From: Notamacropus eugenii
Taxonomy: Eukaryota; Chordata; Mammalia; Diprotodontia; Macropodidae
Assembly: GCF_028372415.1 (NCBI RefSeq)
Contig: NC_092873.1
Location: 353,834,660 to 353,898,659 of the forward strand
Direction: 5' to 3'
DNA: 64,000 nucleotides
Notes under the pieces: model-generated
The model's input: the letters and a program-made list of their open reading frames with translations, nothing else
The model's database searches: none
Told to the model about the DNA's origin: nothing
Made by a program: the position numbers and the translations under genes
Shown here: positions 33,164-42,205 of the stretch, one piece after another
Layout: every line of letters begins with the position of its first letter
Position numbering within the stretch: the first letter of the stretch is position 1

Positions 33164-35052
33164 ATATTACCTTCCACCACTCCCCAAGTCACGAATTGTC
33201 ACAAAGAAGTGAGCATGAATTAGAGCACCCCCAGGTCCTGCTGAGCTGTTCACACCCCAGCTCTTTGCTGTGGACAAATAGGAGAGGGCTTGGCATAAAG
33301 GAGTCGGGTGCCTATTAGGTGGAGAGGCATCCTGCTTGGGGGAGGGGGGGAAGTGGGAGAGCTAACAACCAGAAAGGAAATGAACACCTGAAACAATCTC
33401 CCTGCCCTATGCAAGGCTGTGACCATGAAATCTTTGCCTTGCTTATCCAGCTGCTGTTTGAGTGCTTAGATGTTTCAGGCTCTCTGCTTGATTTGTTGAA
33501 CCTACTTAGGGGTTGTGACAGAGCTGGAGAAGGATGGGGTGGGTCAGTTTTTAAGGGGTATCAAGTGCTCCATTGGTAAAGGTAGAGCAGATCTGATCTG
33601 TGCAATAACATTGGGAACCAAAAGGATTTGGAAGCTGAGGCAGCTTCCAGAAAGAATGGGCCTCCTAGAACTTGATTGGCCTTAGGAAGGTCCTCTCTCA
33701 GAGTTGTTAGTGGTCAAGAGACAACTTCTGCCCTAACTCCCCATGTGGCTTGGAAGTTAGGGCTGTCATCATTTTCCTCCTTTCCTCTCATCTTCCCTAC
33801 AATACAAAAGTGCTCACCTGATTGCACACATCTTACACTAAAGACAAGTGGACACACATCTGTATATACACACTTATATACACATAAACATATGGACAAC
33901 TGCACATACCTGTACATGCCTGCAACCAAACCTGTGCAAACATAGCTATGTTGGTGTACAAATCCAAGCATGAATACATATGCACATAAATATTTGTGGA
34001 TTGCTATGCAAATACATAGGCCAGCATGAGTAGGTAGACAAGTTACACAGAGACAAAAATGTGTCCTCTAGTCCTATATCTACACCCACATAGATTTCCA
34101 AAGTATATCCATGTACACACCATTACGCACACCTATATGTGCATATATACTTTACATATATGTATACATTTTACTTATAGAAATAGCATGCATGTGCATA
34201 TACATATATGCATGTTATTTATACACAAATGAACAAGTGAAAACATACTCACCTGACCTCAGGACTGAGATCGGGCTTGAGCCCATAGAAGGTGGTTGAA
34301 AGCTCAACTAGCCATCCAGGTCGGAGCTGACCCCCTTGACATTCCAGAAAGGGGGGTGAGAGACGAACGTGACTTGTGTCTCCTACGTACCCATCACCCC
34401 GTGGCCATTTGGGGCTGTTTAGGCTGCCCAGGTCGTTGCTTAGTACTCGCTTTCTTAGACCCATTGTGACCCCAACACTAGCTGGTTTTGCATCCTGGAC
34501 TCTGGCCATGGATAAATCCTGCAAGAGAGTCTCCTCCCCTGTCCTGGTGGCTCGAAGTACCAGCTGAGGCAAGGTCGCACCAGGGGCAGGATTGAAAGTC
34601 AATGATGCCCGGTATGCCTTTGGGTCACCCTCAGCCACACTTCGTACCAATGCTTGGTACCATTCTATATCCTCTTCCACGCTGGACTCTCGGATGTCAT
34701 TGGCCTGGAGCAACATGTTAAGGAAATTTGCTGCCTGTGTCAAGGTACCTGCAGCTCCCTGCAGGATTTGGGGGAGTCCCAGGCTGCCCCCGGCTCCTTG
34801 TGCCTCATAGCGCCTGCTGCAGTTGGTTCCAGCCAGTTTCTGGGCATCCCCAGAGTAAAGGAAAGCTAAAGCTGCCTCTGCCCCTTCTGGAGGTGTCCGA
34901 GTGGGCACAGCTCCTAGTTTGTCTTGGGAAGTCAGGAGGGGCAGAGATCTAGAGTCTCGGGGACCACCCAGGGCCCAGTCACAGAAGAAACACCAGCTCA
35001 GTAGTCCCCAAATGCCAGGGGCCATCACCTGTGCTCTGATGCTTACCCTCAT
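17979..35052 (-). CDS. GPR179: GPR179, orphan class C-like receptor, 11 coding exons
   Basis: Seven-pass receptor of the GPR158/GPR179 group, known at dendritic tips of retinal ON-bipolar cells, where it recruits RGS7/RGS11-Gbeta5 and works with the mGluR6-TRPM1 cascade; human loss causes complete congenital stationary night blindness. Exons, 5' to 3': 35052-34253, 32772-32664, 28445-28358, 27540-27305, 26623-26555, 26231-26122, 25812-25574, 25324-25186, 24791-24686, 24176-24030, 23045-17979. Joined they give 7110 nt, 2369 aa, close to the human length (about 2367, from memory). Signal peptide within residues 10-30; long extracellular domain; EGF-like cysteine cluster 280-327; seven hydrophobic segments between about 381 and 632; then a 1.7-kb-residue disordered tail with 19 exact CPWE motifs. 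Two in-frame Met (1 and 10) are possible starts; Met10 (gtgATGg) has the better context and directly opens the signal peptide. One intron is GC-AG. Confidence 0.97.
18060..18240 (-). repeat. C-terminal copy of a tandem duplication in GPR179
   Basis: Encodes SSLSVPRPLGFFPESKVSVP and continues to SIQEVKDQQ. Highly similar at DNA and protein level to the copy immediately upstream (18242-18403). The frame is kept. Confidence 0.85.
18242..18403 (-). repeat. N-terminal copy of a tandem duplication in GPR179
   Basis: Encodes SSLSVPRPLLPESKISIPEV and continues to SIQEVKGQP. Pairs with 18060-18240; the two differ by small in-frame insertions (GFF; GDSG) and substitutions. Confidence 0.85.
18470..21400 (-). 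repeat. Higher-order CPWE triplet repeat within GPR179 exon 11
   Basis: Nine tandem units of about 310 bp (spacings 283-338). Each unit has up to three motifs in the same order: a (V/L/I)CPWES-like motif followed by acidic-Gly sequence, an AEVCPWE or ADICPWE motif, and a KAEICPWE motif. First motifs of the units lie near 21150, 20825, 20512, 20210, 19891, 19567, 19267, 18926 and 18646. Some beats are degenerate. Confidence 0.8.
23050..24025. other. GPR179 intron 10
   Basis: Mostly unique; an L2-like fragment at 23210-23280 (AAAGCCTTCCCTGGCTAACC). No RNA gene or extra exon recognised. Confidence 0.5.
24030..24176 (-). CDS. GPR179: GPR179 coding exon 10
   Basis: Residues 633-681, PPREEIAAEVYEDELDLQRS through SLDPGDIR; 49 codons of juxtamembrane cytoplasmic sequence. 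Acceptor ACTATAG, donor CGG|GTGTGT. Confidence 0.93.
24686..24791 (-). CDS. GPR179: GPR179 coding exon 9 (TM6 end, TM7)
   Basis: Residues 597-632, VPSLHPDWTLLLFFIHTHGT then TTLALLFVPK. Acceptor ATTCACAG, donor TAAG|GTATTG. Confidence 0.95.
24945..25135 (+). mobile_element. L2 fragment in GPR179 intron 8
   Basis: CTTCAAGACTTAACTTAAGT, ATGAAGCCTTCTAGACTATT and following text have the L2 3' pattern; antisense to GPR179. Confidence 0.55.
25186..25324 (-). CDS. GPR179: GPR179 coding exon 8 (TM5, TM6)
   Basis: Residues 551-597, EMLLLCWGSFLCYATRAV then FHEPRYMGIALHNELL. Acceptor CCTCCAAG, donor CCAG|GTGAGA. A short decayed copy of its 3' junction lies at 29509-29546. Confidence 0.95.
25574..25812 (-). 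CDS. GPR179: GPR179 coding exon 7 (TM4, extracellular loop 2)
   Basis: Residues 471-551. RLGLLLLLVLCFLAAW is TM4; the loop reads HAPLVIRGHTSAGRHFYLCH; DRWDYIMVV starts TM5. Acceptor CCCCTACAG, donor TGG|GTGAGA. Confidence 0.95.
26122..26231 (-). CDS. GPR179: GPR179 coding exon 6 (TM2 end, TM3)
   Basis: Residues 435-471, VFILYFKPSIFRC followed by LRWVRLLGFVTVYGTITLKL. Acceptor CTGCCTCAG, donor ACAG|GTAGTG. Confidence 0.94.
26555..26623 (-). CDS. GPR179: GPR179 coding exon 5 (TM2, first part)
   Basis: Residues 412-434, TIRASGVILLETILFGSLLL then YFP; 23 codons. Acceptor GGCTTGCAG, donor CCCT|GTGAGT. Confidence 0.93.
26785..27000 (+). mobile_element. MIR/CORE-type SINE in GPR179 intron 4
   Basis: AGACCTGATTTTAAATCCTG, TGCCTCAGTTTCCTTGACTG and GTAAAGCACTTGACATGTAA in MIR order, + strand. 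Confidence 0.8.
27305..27540 (-). CDS. GPR179: GPR179 coding exon 4 (TM1)
   Basis: Residues 333-411, with CHPCPEGCANCVDATPC followed by TM1 (LRAAVLVCQACCMLAVFLSM, about 381-406). Acceptor TTCTTACAG. The only junction that keeps frame with exon 5 is AAG|GCAAGC, a GC donor. Confidence 0.9.
27662..27765 (+). repeat. Short repeat copy A (CAGTAAATG...CAAGGCACTGGAATTTT)
   Basis: About 65 bp nearly identical to 29352-29415, including the same switch to an A/T-rich run after CACTGGAATTTTTTT. The start resembles the CATTTATTAAG family. Confidence 0.65.
27995..28315 (+). repeat. CATTTATTAAG-family repeat in GPR179 intron 3
   Basis: AATAAACATTTATTAAATGC, CCTCAAAGAGCTTAAGTCCA and GGGAAAGTGTTCCAAGCATG are family landmarks. 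Confidence 0.75.
28358..28445 (-). CDS. GPR179: GPR179 coding exon 3
   Basis: Residues 304-333, CVPLKSHGFILGLYLCRCRP then GFYG, completing the EGF-like module. Acceptor CTTTGCAG, donor ATGG|GTAGGT. The linker after GFYG is shorter than the human one I remember. Confidence 0.92.
28545..28585. repeat. (CAC)n / (CA)n microsatellite
   Basis: Ten CAC triplets passing into CA repeats, in GPR179 intron 2. Confidence 0.9.
28600..29345. other. GPR179 intron 2, no clear feature
   Basis: Pyrimidine-biased unique sequence; possible L2 traces around 29120-29300, too weak to call. Confidence 0.4.
29352..29456 (+). repeat. Short repeat copy B with perfect AT hairpin
   Basis: Copy of 27662-27730, then a perfect inverted repeat: 16-nt arms 29421-29436 and 29441-29456 around TTAT. 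Confidence 0.7.
29509..29546 (-). pseudogene. Fragmentary copy of the GPR179 exon 8 / intron junction
   Basis: Matches 25165-25203 at 33 of 38 aligned positions with one single-base gap. All five mismatches are transitions. It spans about 18 nt of exon end plus the donor and 20 nt of intron. Confidence 0.45.
29855..30100 (+). mobile_element. MIR/CORE-type SINE in GPR179 intron 2
   Basis: CCTGAGTTCAGATCCTGCTG, GTGCCTCAGTTTCCTCCTCT and TTAAGTGCTTTGTGAACTTT in MIR order. Confidence 0.8.
30120..30360 (+). mobile_element. L2-like fragment in GPR179 intron 2
   Basis: TACAGCCTGTTCCTCCATGG and GAGTGAGCCCATTTGCCACT fit the L2 3' region; weak. Confidence 0.5.
30395..30700 (+). repeat. CATTTATTAAG-family 3' part
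   Basis: TTCTATTTTATCCTAGAGGC, GCAAGCCACTGAAGATTTTT and AGATTATTTTGGCAGTTGTG are the 3' landmarks of the family. Confidence 0.65.
30850..31240 (+). mobile_element. L2 fragment in GPR179 intron 2
   Basis: Ends TTAGATTGGAAACCACTTGA followed by a degraded TAATAGGTATC tail; L2-type order, antisense to GPR179. Confidence 0.6.
31250..31840. other. GPR179 intron 2, unique sequence
   Basis: No repeat or exon recognised. Confidence 0.45.
31845..32095 (-). mobile_element. MIR-type SINE followed by CATTTATTAAG-family start
   Basis: 31870-32005 has GATGAGGAAACTGAGGCCCA and GATTTGAGCCCAGGTCTCCT (MIR reversed). 32005-32095 starts CAACAAGCATTTATTAAGTA on the + strand. Confidence 0.7.
32364..32380. repeat. 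(GA)n microsatellite
   Basis: About eight uninterrupted GA units in GPR179 intron 2. Confidence 0.8.
32664..32772 (-). CDS. GPR179: GPR179 coding exon 2
   Basis: Residues 267-303, VQMDVDLQSVDIDQC through CDLNSTQ. Acceptor CTGCTTCAG, donor CCAG|GTATGG. Begins the EGF-like (DxDxC) module. Confidence 0.95.
33125..33162. repeat. (CA)19 microsatellite
   Basis: Pure CA run in GPR179 intron 1. Confidence 0.95.
33170..33830. other. GPR179 intron 1, unique sequence
   Basis: No repeat or extra exon recognised. Confidence 0.45.
33835..34235. repeat. Low-complexity ATAC/ACAT region at the start of GPR179 intron 1
   Basis: About 400 bp rich in TATACACA, CACATA and ATGCATAT words, ending 18 bp before the exon 1 donor. 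A decayed AT/CA microsatellite. Confidence 0.7.
34253..35052 (-). CDS. GPR179: GPR179 coding exon 1 (signal peptide and N-terminal ectodomain)
   Basis: Residues 1-267. MAPGIWGLLSWCFFCDWALG (residues 10-29) is a signal peptide. Contains AANFLNMLLQANDIRESSVE and KWPRGDGYVGDT, which I recognise from GPR179. Donor GTCAG|GTGAGT. In the GPR158 relative this region includes a Cache-type fold; that is family knowledge, not seen here. Confidence 0.95.
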
Positions 35053-35059
35053 GCCAACT

Positions 35060-35400
35060 GCAATGGATTGCCCAACCTCTGAGAGACTTCAGTATCCAGA
35101 CCACCTGAGGAGGTGGACAGTTCAGGAAACTCTGGGAAGAGGCTGGCTGCAACCTAGAGAGATTATTGTCTTCATGCGTACTGAAAATATGCCTTTCCCT
35201 CTTGCTCTCCCTGTCTCTATCTCTCTCAGGCTCGATCTATCTCAGCTGTTATTCCTTTCTCTTTAACTAACGTCACAGGCTGATTCCTGGACGTAGGCAA
35301 AGGGGCCCTGCCTCTTCTCGCTCTCCAAGCAACCCCCCCCCCCAACTCAGATAGACTTAATCCTGACATAACATCATCCCCACCAATTCAGCCTACCCCC
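35060..35400 (-). promoter_or_regulatory. GPR179 upstream region
   Basis: 5' flank of GPR179. Not a CpG island and no TATA box seen. TAACGTCA (CRE-like) lies near 35267, and an OTX/CRX-type TAATCC core at 35358-35363. The start site is unknown. Confidence 0.35.
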
Positions 35401-35480
35401 CTATCCCAACATCTGCTCCAAATACAGATAGACACAGATGGGATGGAAGGGAAAAGAGATGGAAGGAGAATTGTCTGGAA

Positions 35481-35585
35481 TTCTCTCTCTCTCTCTCTCT
35501 TTCTTTTTCTCTCTCTTTCCCTTCTCCCTCCTTCCTTCCTCCTTTCCTCTCTGTCTCCCTCTCTCCCTCCCTCCCTCCCTCCCGC
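35481..35585. repeat. (CT)n / (CCCT)n simple repeat
   Basis: CTCTCT run followed by TTCCTTCC and CTCCCTCC repeats, about 430-530 bp upstream of the GPR179 start. Confidence 0.9.
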
Positions 35586-35854
35586 TCTTTTGCTCCATTA
35601 GGAGAGATGGGCAAATCCGGGAAGGGGAGCCATAGCAACCGTGGGGGAGCTGGTGCCCCCCCCTTCCCACACCTATGCTCTACTGAGCCTTGTGGCAGGA
35701 ATTGTATCAGGCTTGATGCACAGCCAGGTTGTGGCCTCAGGCAAGCTACTCTTGCCTCTTCCCTCCTCTAAATTTGGAGATAGATGGGGATGGGGTGGGG
35801 TTGGGGAAAGGTTGGAATTACTTCTGGAACCAGGGATCATGGCAATAATAATAA

Positions 35855-36130
35855 CATAGCTAAACAGCATTTTAAGGTTTGTAAAGCTTTTTCTTTATTA
35901 CAACCCTATAAAGCAGGTACTGAAAATATCTCTGCCCTCATTTGCTGGAAATCATCTGTTGTGTCCAAACAAAATGCACTAATACATTTGTTAGAATGCA
36001 CAGATCCCTTCATTTTACAGTTGTGGACACTGTGACTTAGAAAGGTCAAATCACTAGCCGAATATCACCCAGCCAGTAAGAAGCATTTGAATCACAATTT
36101 AAGCCTTACTCTTGACTCTCTCCACTACAA
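35855..36130 (-). mobile_element. MIR/CORE-type SINE, intergenic
   Basis: TTTTAAGGTTTGTAAAGCTT, CAACCCTATAAAGCAGGTAC, then CATTTTACAGTTGTGGACAC and TCACCCAGCCAGTAAGAAGC, reversed MIR order with a 60-bp insertion. Confidence 0.7.
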
Positions 36131-36139
36131 CACACCATA

Positions 36140-36490
36140 ATGAGAACAGAACTAGAAGGAATCTTCTGAACATCTTTCTTTATGAAGGAGGAAACTTAGG
36201 CCCAGAGATGAGATTTGTCCAAAGTCATGCAACAGGTGGATAGCAAAACCGGTTCTAAAATCCAGGTGTCTTAATGTTTTTCCTACTCTACCACAAATTA
36301 CAGCCGCTGCAGCAAATGATAATTATAATAATGATGTCATAATGAGCTAAGAGAGACATAAGGGATCTTTTCATGGTTTTAGAAGTTAGAATGTAAGCTT
36401 CTTAAGGCCAGGGACTGTTCCCTCCCTCTCTCCCTGCCTTCCTTCCTTCCTTCCTTCCTTTTTAGCATTTAGTAGACACTTAATAACTAC
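36140..36490. mobile_element. MIR fragment (-) and L2 tail (+)
   Basis: 36185-36300 has AGGAGGAAACTTAGGCCCAG (MIR reversed). 36385-36490 has AATGTAAGCTTCTTAAGGCC and TTAGTAGACACTTAATAACT (L2 end), with a CTTC run between. Confidence 0.65.
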
Positions 36491-36499
36491 AATCTGTCA

Positions 36500-37015
36500 A
36501 TCAACTGATTTTAAGTTCATATTCTCCCTCTCCTTCCTTTGTGGGTTTTTATCTTGTGATGCTAATCTTCCTCAAATGAGGAGAGGGCCCTGAACATCAG
36601 CTCCCCATATGCCATACTGGAGCCAGTGTGTGTATCTCTGGGTCCCAGATGCCTGGGACAAGCACCTGAGGCTGGAACAGCAGGGTCCCTGTGGGAGGCT
36701 CCCGGCAACAAAGCCTTGCCTTCCCTTTCACTCTCCAGTGACCTTTTCTATCACTGAGGACTTCCCTCTACTTTCCTCCCCCATATTTATATTTCCCTTT
36801 GATAGAGGTGAGAGTTGTCTCCTTCTTCTGCCTTCACCGAATCTTTTTTCTTGGTTTTTCCTCAATCCATCTTGCTCCTGAGTTAGTCAGAAGGGAAGAA
36901 AGGAGGGGACAATTTGAATGGCTCTCAGCCCCACACAATAAACCTCAGTTTCCCTCAGCGTGCCCCATATTTGCTGCTAATTCAGCCTAAGCAATGGTAT
37001 AAATAGCAGAGAAAG
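36500..37015. other. Intergenic, no feature seen
   Basis: Unique sequence between the GPR179 and SOCS7 promoters; no exon recognised. Confidence 0.45.
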
Positions 37016-37019
37016 AATG

Positions 37020-37395
37020 GAGATGGAACCTACAGAGGCCAATGAGCTTGGACTTGAAGGCTAAAGATCTGGATGTGAATTCCTCTTACTAGCTGTGTTC
37101 ATAAGCACATCCCTTAACCTCTCAGAGCCTCTACATCTTCCTCTGCAAAAATGAGGGTGATGTTTTCACTATTTGCATCTGCATCTTTCCTATTACAAAA
37201 AAATAGCTTCTATCATTTGGTGTATATGGGTCCTTTTTTGGTCACTGATCCTTGGGCATATGCCTAGTAGTAAAATCTGCTTTAACTCCTTCATTCTGCA
37301 GACAAAAAAACTGAGGCTCAGAAAACTGAGGTGACACGCCCAAGGTCACACAGAAGCAGGATCTTGACTATAACTAGGTATCTTGACTCATAGAG
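37020..37395. mobile_element. MIR (+), L1 fragment (-), MIR (-)
   Basis: 37065-37165 MIR forward; 37195-37262 antisense L1 (GGTGTATATGGGTCCTTTTT; GCCTAGTAGTAAAATCTGC); 37290-37390 MIR reversed (ACTGAGGCTCAGAAAACTGA; CGCCCAAGGTCACACAG). Confidence 0.65.
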
Positions 37396-37537
37396 ACCTC
37401 AGTAACTTTCTGGCATTTCTTAAAGACAATTCACCAGCATCATCCACTCTTGGGAGGCTGGAGTGGGAATGCTGAACATCTTGAGTCTTCCCATTCCTGG
37501 ACCTAATCACTGAGTTCTTTGGTACAACAAATATGAA

Positions 37538-37538
37538 G

Positions 37539-37571
<33 letters not shown>
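37538..37571. repeat. (GT)n microsatellite
   Basis: About 16 GT units with one GC interruption. Confidence 0.9.
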
Positions 37572-37599
37572 ATTTGTGTGGACCCGATCTTATGGAGCC

Positions 37600-39750
37600 T
37601 GGAAAATGTCCTGGGTTCAGGGGAATAGAGATATGTATTGGCCCCTTTCTGTGGGAATGTGCCCTTGCTAAAGGATATATGTAACCTAGCAACTCTTGGT
37701 TGGCACTTTCATCTTTATAATGGGATTACCTTGAGCCAGGTAGATAGGTCTCCTTAGCAGAAGAGGAACAGTTCACTTTGGGGCTTTGCCTCTTCTCCCA
37801 GGTATTCCCATGAAGAGAAAAAGGGAAGAGAGAAAGGGAAACATGCTGGGAAAGAACCTGTTAAGATAACTGTAACAAATCCTGAAGAAGCTGGTGGGAG
37901 CCCCAGTGAGAGGTATCTTTTCTTTGTGAAAACCAGGACCAATCTGGAATGGGATCACTCTCACAAGGAGGCCCCTTTCTTGGAAGGAATAGAAAGCATC
38001 AAGATTCTAGTGGCATTTGGTGAGTTATTGCCAGCCCCTGAAAACCCAGGAGAGAGAATATAAATCTTATGCCAGAGTGTACCCCTATCTGTAGCAGGTG
38101 TCTACGGTTAAGATCCTGTGGGATTTTGGAATGTGGAGATGAATATGTTGCTCCTAAAACGTAGGCCTAATTCCAATAGGATGGGCCATGGTTTCCAATG
38201 CATACAAAGTAATTGCAAGAGGAAGAGTGCGGATTCTTTAAAGAAGAGGATAAGAATCAGGGAAGACGGGTATAGAAGATAGTACCAGAACTGTGCTTTG
38301 AAGAAAAGTAGGAATTCACTATAGCAAATAGAGCACTGTAGAGGGCATACAAAAAGATGGGAAGATCTGCCACACGCACCTCTACTCTCCCACCCCACTT
38401 ACCACCTTGCCCCAAAGACCATAGGGTCTAGAAGCAGAGCAGAAGACATTCCATTTAGCAATTTGAGTGTTCATTGGGTTTGAAGTGCAATTGAGGGAGC
38501 AGATAGTCATAGATGCAGAAAAGCAGTCAATCAAGGAAAGCAGTAACTTTGTGGAATGGGAACTCTGCTCCTGCCCCACTGTTCACCCCCATTCTGGCAG
38601 GAGAAAAGAGGATTAGCGATGGAGAAAAACAGACTCAGGCAATCTAGGAAAGCAAATACCCAGAAGGCATGATGTACCCAAGGGGAATTCTATGGGGAAT
38701 CTGCAAAGAGAAAAAGGACTTCTAGGTCCTTCAGTACCAGGAGTTATGAGGTGGCTTTGCCATACCTTTATCTTGTAAGTGTACCTCACTATTATTGTAT
38801 TAAAATTTTGAGCCCACTCCTCCCATGGATGGTATCTATATGGAATTGTGGGAGGATACATCCCAGGTTTGTGGGGAGAATGCTTTGTAGCCACTGTTTT
38901 TTTACTATGCCATCTTAGTAAATGCCTTTGGTAAAAGCAAATCATGTCTATTGACTCATTGTTCATGGGAAGTACACTAAAGGAGGCTTGTGATATTAGG
39001 CATGCAAACCCATGGTGTTATCTCCTAAAATCGTAGGTAGCAGCTGTCTGGTGGGGCCTCAAATTTCAAATGAGAGTACAGGTTGTAGAAGTATCCCAAT
39101 AAGATTTCTACAATTCTCTTTATTTATTTACTTGCACCACATAATATTTGTAGCCATAGTGTTGATTGCCTGTATAATATAAATATAAATTTCCTAGATA
39201 TGAGGTAACAGCAAGTTATAAAGATTTATTTTTCATAACCTCTAGATAATATTGAATCAAGACCAGAGCTATGCTGGAGCCAATTCAGACCAGCTTATGA
39301 GTGCTAATTGTGCAAATATGTGTGAGCATTTATACCCTGGAAATCACCAAATGCAAAATTCAGACTTTGATTTATTATTTTATTGTCTACACTTAAGAAA
39401 GTGATGAAGAAAATATTAATAATGCAAATCAAACTTTAAAATGTATTGTGCATTTTGGAGAGCTGGTTATTAAACATTTTACCAGCACATTCTCTGATCA
39501 GGACCAATACCTGGTTTCCTTATGAGAAGCTAAGTAAGTATCAGGCAATGGAAGAGAAAGGTAGGCTATACACTGTACGGTAGGAATATTGCAATAGGAA
39601 TATTGCAGGAATATTGTAGGGGATACTCTAGCCTTTGGGAAAGCCCCCACAGGTGACTGGTTGGACACACTCTGAGGGAACCACTTGAGTGGCAAGTTGT
39701 TTAGAGCACTTGCTGATGGCTAAATTACATATTCTACTCTTGTTAGTTAA
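37600..39750. other. Intergenic, no gene seen
   Basis: About 2.1 kb of mostly unique, A/T-rich sequence. At 39580-39625 a small tandem of GGAATATTGCA occurs three times. Candidate enhancer space but no direct evidence. Confidence 0.45.
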
Positions 39751-39754
39751 TTCA

Positions 39755-39950
39755 TAAAAACACAGATTTAGAGCTGGAAGGAATCTTGGAAATAATCTAG
39801 CTCAAAACCCTGTTCATTTTACAGATGAAGAAACTGAGGTTTAGTGAGGTTAGATGTTTGAACAAAAGTCAAATCCACCAAAGTGGGATTTGAACTGAAG
39901 TGGGTCCTTGGACTCCATACCTATTCATTTTGCCATTGTCCCACATTCCC
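39755..39950 (-). mobile_element. MIR-type SINE, intergenic
   Basis: GAGCTGGAAGGAATCTTGGA, TTTTACAGATGAAGAAACTG and AAGTGGGATTTGAACTGAAG, reversed MIR order. Confidence 0.7.
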
Positions 39951-40314
39951 TCTGTAAATTCACAAAAAAGCAGGACATGGGCCAAGTATAGGCTATTATT
40001 GCTACCGAAGCATCCAAATGTCACTCGGGGGACACCCATTAAATGCCCACTAAATTCTCCCCAATGTCAGTGTACTTTTTAGTGTGCTTTTTAGAATTTT
40101 ATGGTCTCAAAAGTCCCTGAAAGCTCTGACATTCTGTGGGTCTTATAAACCGCATATAAGCAAATTGTACAGAAATATAGACTAATATTTGTAATTAAAA
40201 AAATTTTGGGGGGTCCATAATATTTTTTTCCTGGTCATCAACTAAGAAGGACACCAAAGATTTGGATGAAGATTCTCTGCTGTCTCCTGAAAGGGAATTT
40301 TTGTTTGCTGTGCA

Positions 40315-40970
40315 CTGAATAGACTAAAAACTTGAATTTAATTCTGATTTTTATTACTTTGTACCTGTGTGGACCTTGGCAACCTGTCTGAACCTCTGTT
40401 TTAGTATCTGTAAATATAAAACTGTTAGACTAGTTCACTTCTAGCTGTAAATGATATATAAATATCTTATGTAAGTATGATCTCATGAAGTTCCTTGTTT
40501 CTCTCCATGACTAATGACAGCCAGTAGACAGCAGAGGGAGCTGCTCAGTCAAGACCTCACTTTATCACTCATTGAATATGGAATCTAGTATCGCTGGAGC
40601 AAGGGAAGACAGTTGGACAGGGAGTCATCTGGGAGCCAGGAATTCTGAGTTCTCCACAGGTTCCCTTAGATGTTATGGGAAAGAACTTTAGTGAAGGTCT
40701 TCTTTTTTCATGTAAGGAGATGATTCCTGGTTTGAGTGAATGGGGTGGCTTAAACAAGGAAGGACCTTATTTGGAATTCTTTCCCACTGGGTCACAATGA
40801 TTTACTTGCAGCAAGTGAAGGTTACGGATTTCCTTAATTTTACTTCCTCTACACCCTGTCCCAAGAATCATCTCAGTGCAGTGAATATGAAGGCTGGAAA
40901 ACCTGGATTTAAAATTCCATCTGGGATATTAGGTATGTGACCATGATGAAGTTACTTAACTTTTCAGTGT
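40315..40970 (+). mobile_element. Two MIR-type SINE remnants
   Basis: 40315-40465 (CTTGGCAACCTGTCTGAACC; CTGTAAATATAAAACTG) and 40885-40970 (ACCTGGATTTAAAATTCCAT; GAAGTTACTTAAC). Weak but in the right order. Confidence 0.5.
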
Positions 40971-41068
40971 ACTTTGGCAGCTATAAGTTGCAGTTCATAT
41001 GTCTATTTGCATTGAAGAAAGAAAAGGAATTTCCATTTCAGGAGTTTCCACATTGATGCAATCGCAGA

Positions 41069-41070
<2 letters not shown>

Positions 41071-41123
<53 letters not shown>
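41071..41123. repeat. (GT)26 microsatellite
   Basis: Uninterrupted GT run, the longest in the window. Confidence 0.95.
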
Positions 41124-41126
<3 letters not shown>

Positions 41127-41334
41127 AGCCCCACAAATTATTTATTCTTGTAGCCTCTTACTCCACAGGCCCCTTTTCTTCCAGCATGGAATTGATCTAG
41201 CCTGGGAAAACTGTCTGAATTACCAGGAAAGAGAGTTAGGAGGAGTTGCCGGTAGTGGTGATGTGGGAAGGTGAGAGGCACAGGACTGGATTTATCATCC
41301 TTATCATCAGGATCAGTCTTGTCTTTCCTGCAAT

Positions 41335-41530
41335 AACTTATATAGCACTTAACAGTTATAAATGTGCACAGCCCTGGATGTGTGCCAAATAGTTTTTCCA
41401 GATGAGAAAACTGAAACCCAGAGAGGCTGAGAGACATGCCCCAGGACACAGACATAAATGGTAAGCCTTTATCGCAGACCAGGTCTTCTGCTTGAGCTCA
41501 GCCTTCTTTCCTTTACACCTGGATGCCTCC
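41335..41530 (-). mobile_element. MIR-type SINE, intergenic
   Basis: CAGATGAGAAAACTGAAACC and GACATGCCCCAGGACACAGA, reversed MIR core. Confidence 0.6.
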
Positions 41531-41784
41531 ATCTCCTTTCCTGCAATAGATTTTGCATCCCCGGCCACTATCTCCAATTCTGTTTGAGAAGCTCAAATGG
41601 CACTGACTGACTGTGCTCAGCCACCTGAGCACAGGGCTCTGAACAGTAATCTCCTGTAGTGACAAGCCTTATGAGCTGTGGAAGATTACCAGCTATTCCA
41701 GGTCACAAGCAAGATATAGGATGTGCAGGAGGGGAGGGAGGGATGCAGAGTGAGGGCAGAATAAAACACAGCTGCCCTGGAACC

Positions 41785-41950
41785 CAGAAGGCATTGTGAT
41801 ACAGTCGAAAAAGCTCTGGGATTCAGGGATTTGAGCCTAATTCTCGCCTCCGAGGCCGATTAAATTTCTTATAATTCCAAGGGTCTCAGTTTCCTCATCT
41901 GGGAAATGAGGTGGTTGGACTAGATCTGAGGTCCCTTCCAGAGGCAGGTC
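41785..41950 (+). mobile_element. MIR-type SINE just upstream of SOCS7
   Basis: CAGTTTCCTCATCTGGGAAA and GGACTAGATCTGAGGTCCCT are MIR landmarks. Confidence 0.7.
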
Positions 41951-42074
41951 TGTAGACCTGGCCAAGTCAGGTCAGAGAATGACACTTTTGATCCTTTCTT
42001 TGACTTTGTCTGCCTTTTTTTTTTTGGTGTGGGGGGAATGGAAAGTTTCAGTTTTCCCAGGGCTGAGGACACAG

Positions 42075-42205
42075 ACGTTGGAAGGGGAGAGAGGAGAGGG
42101 AAAGTGAAAAGAGAAGAAAGAGAAATGAGGAGGGAGGGTGGGAAAGGAAAGGAGAGGAAAGGGCAGAGGAGGGGGGAGAGAAGAGGGAAGGGGAGGGAGA
42201 CAATA
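42075..42205 (+). repeat. Polypurine tract upstream of SOCS7 CpG island
   Basis: About 130 nt almost free of pyrimidines on the + strand, G- and A-rich with GGAAA/GGAGA motifs and few breaks. Confidence 0.85.
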
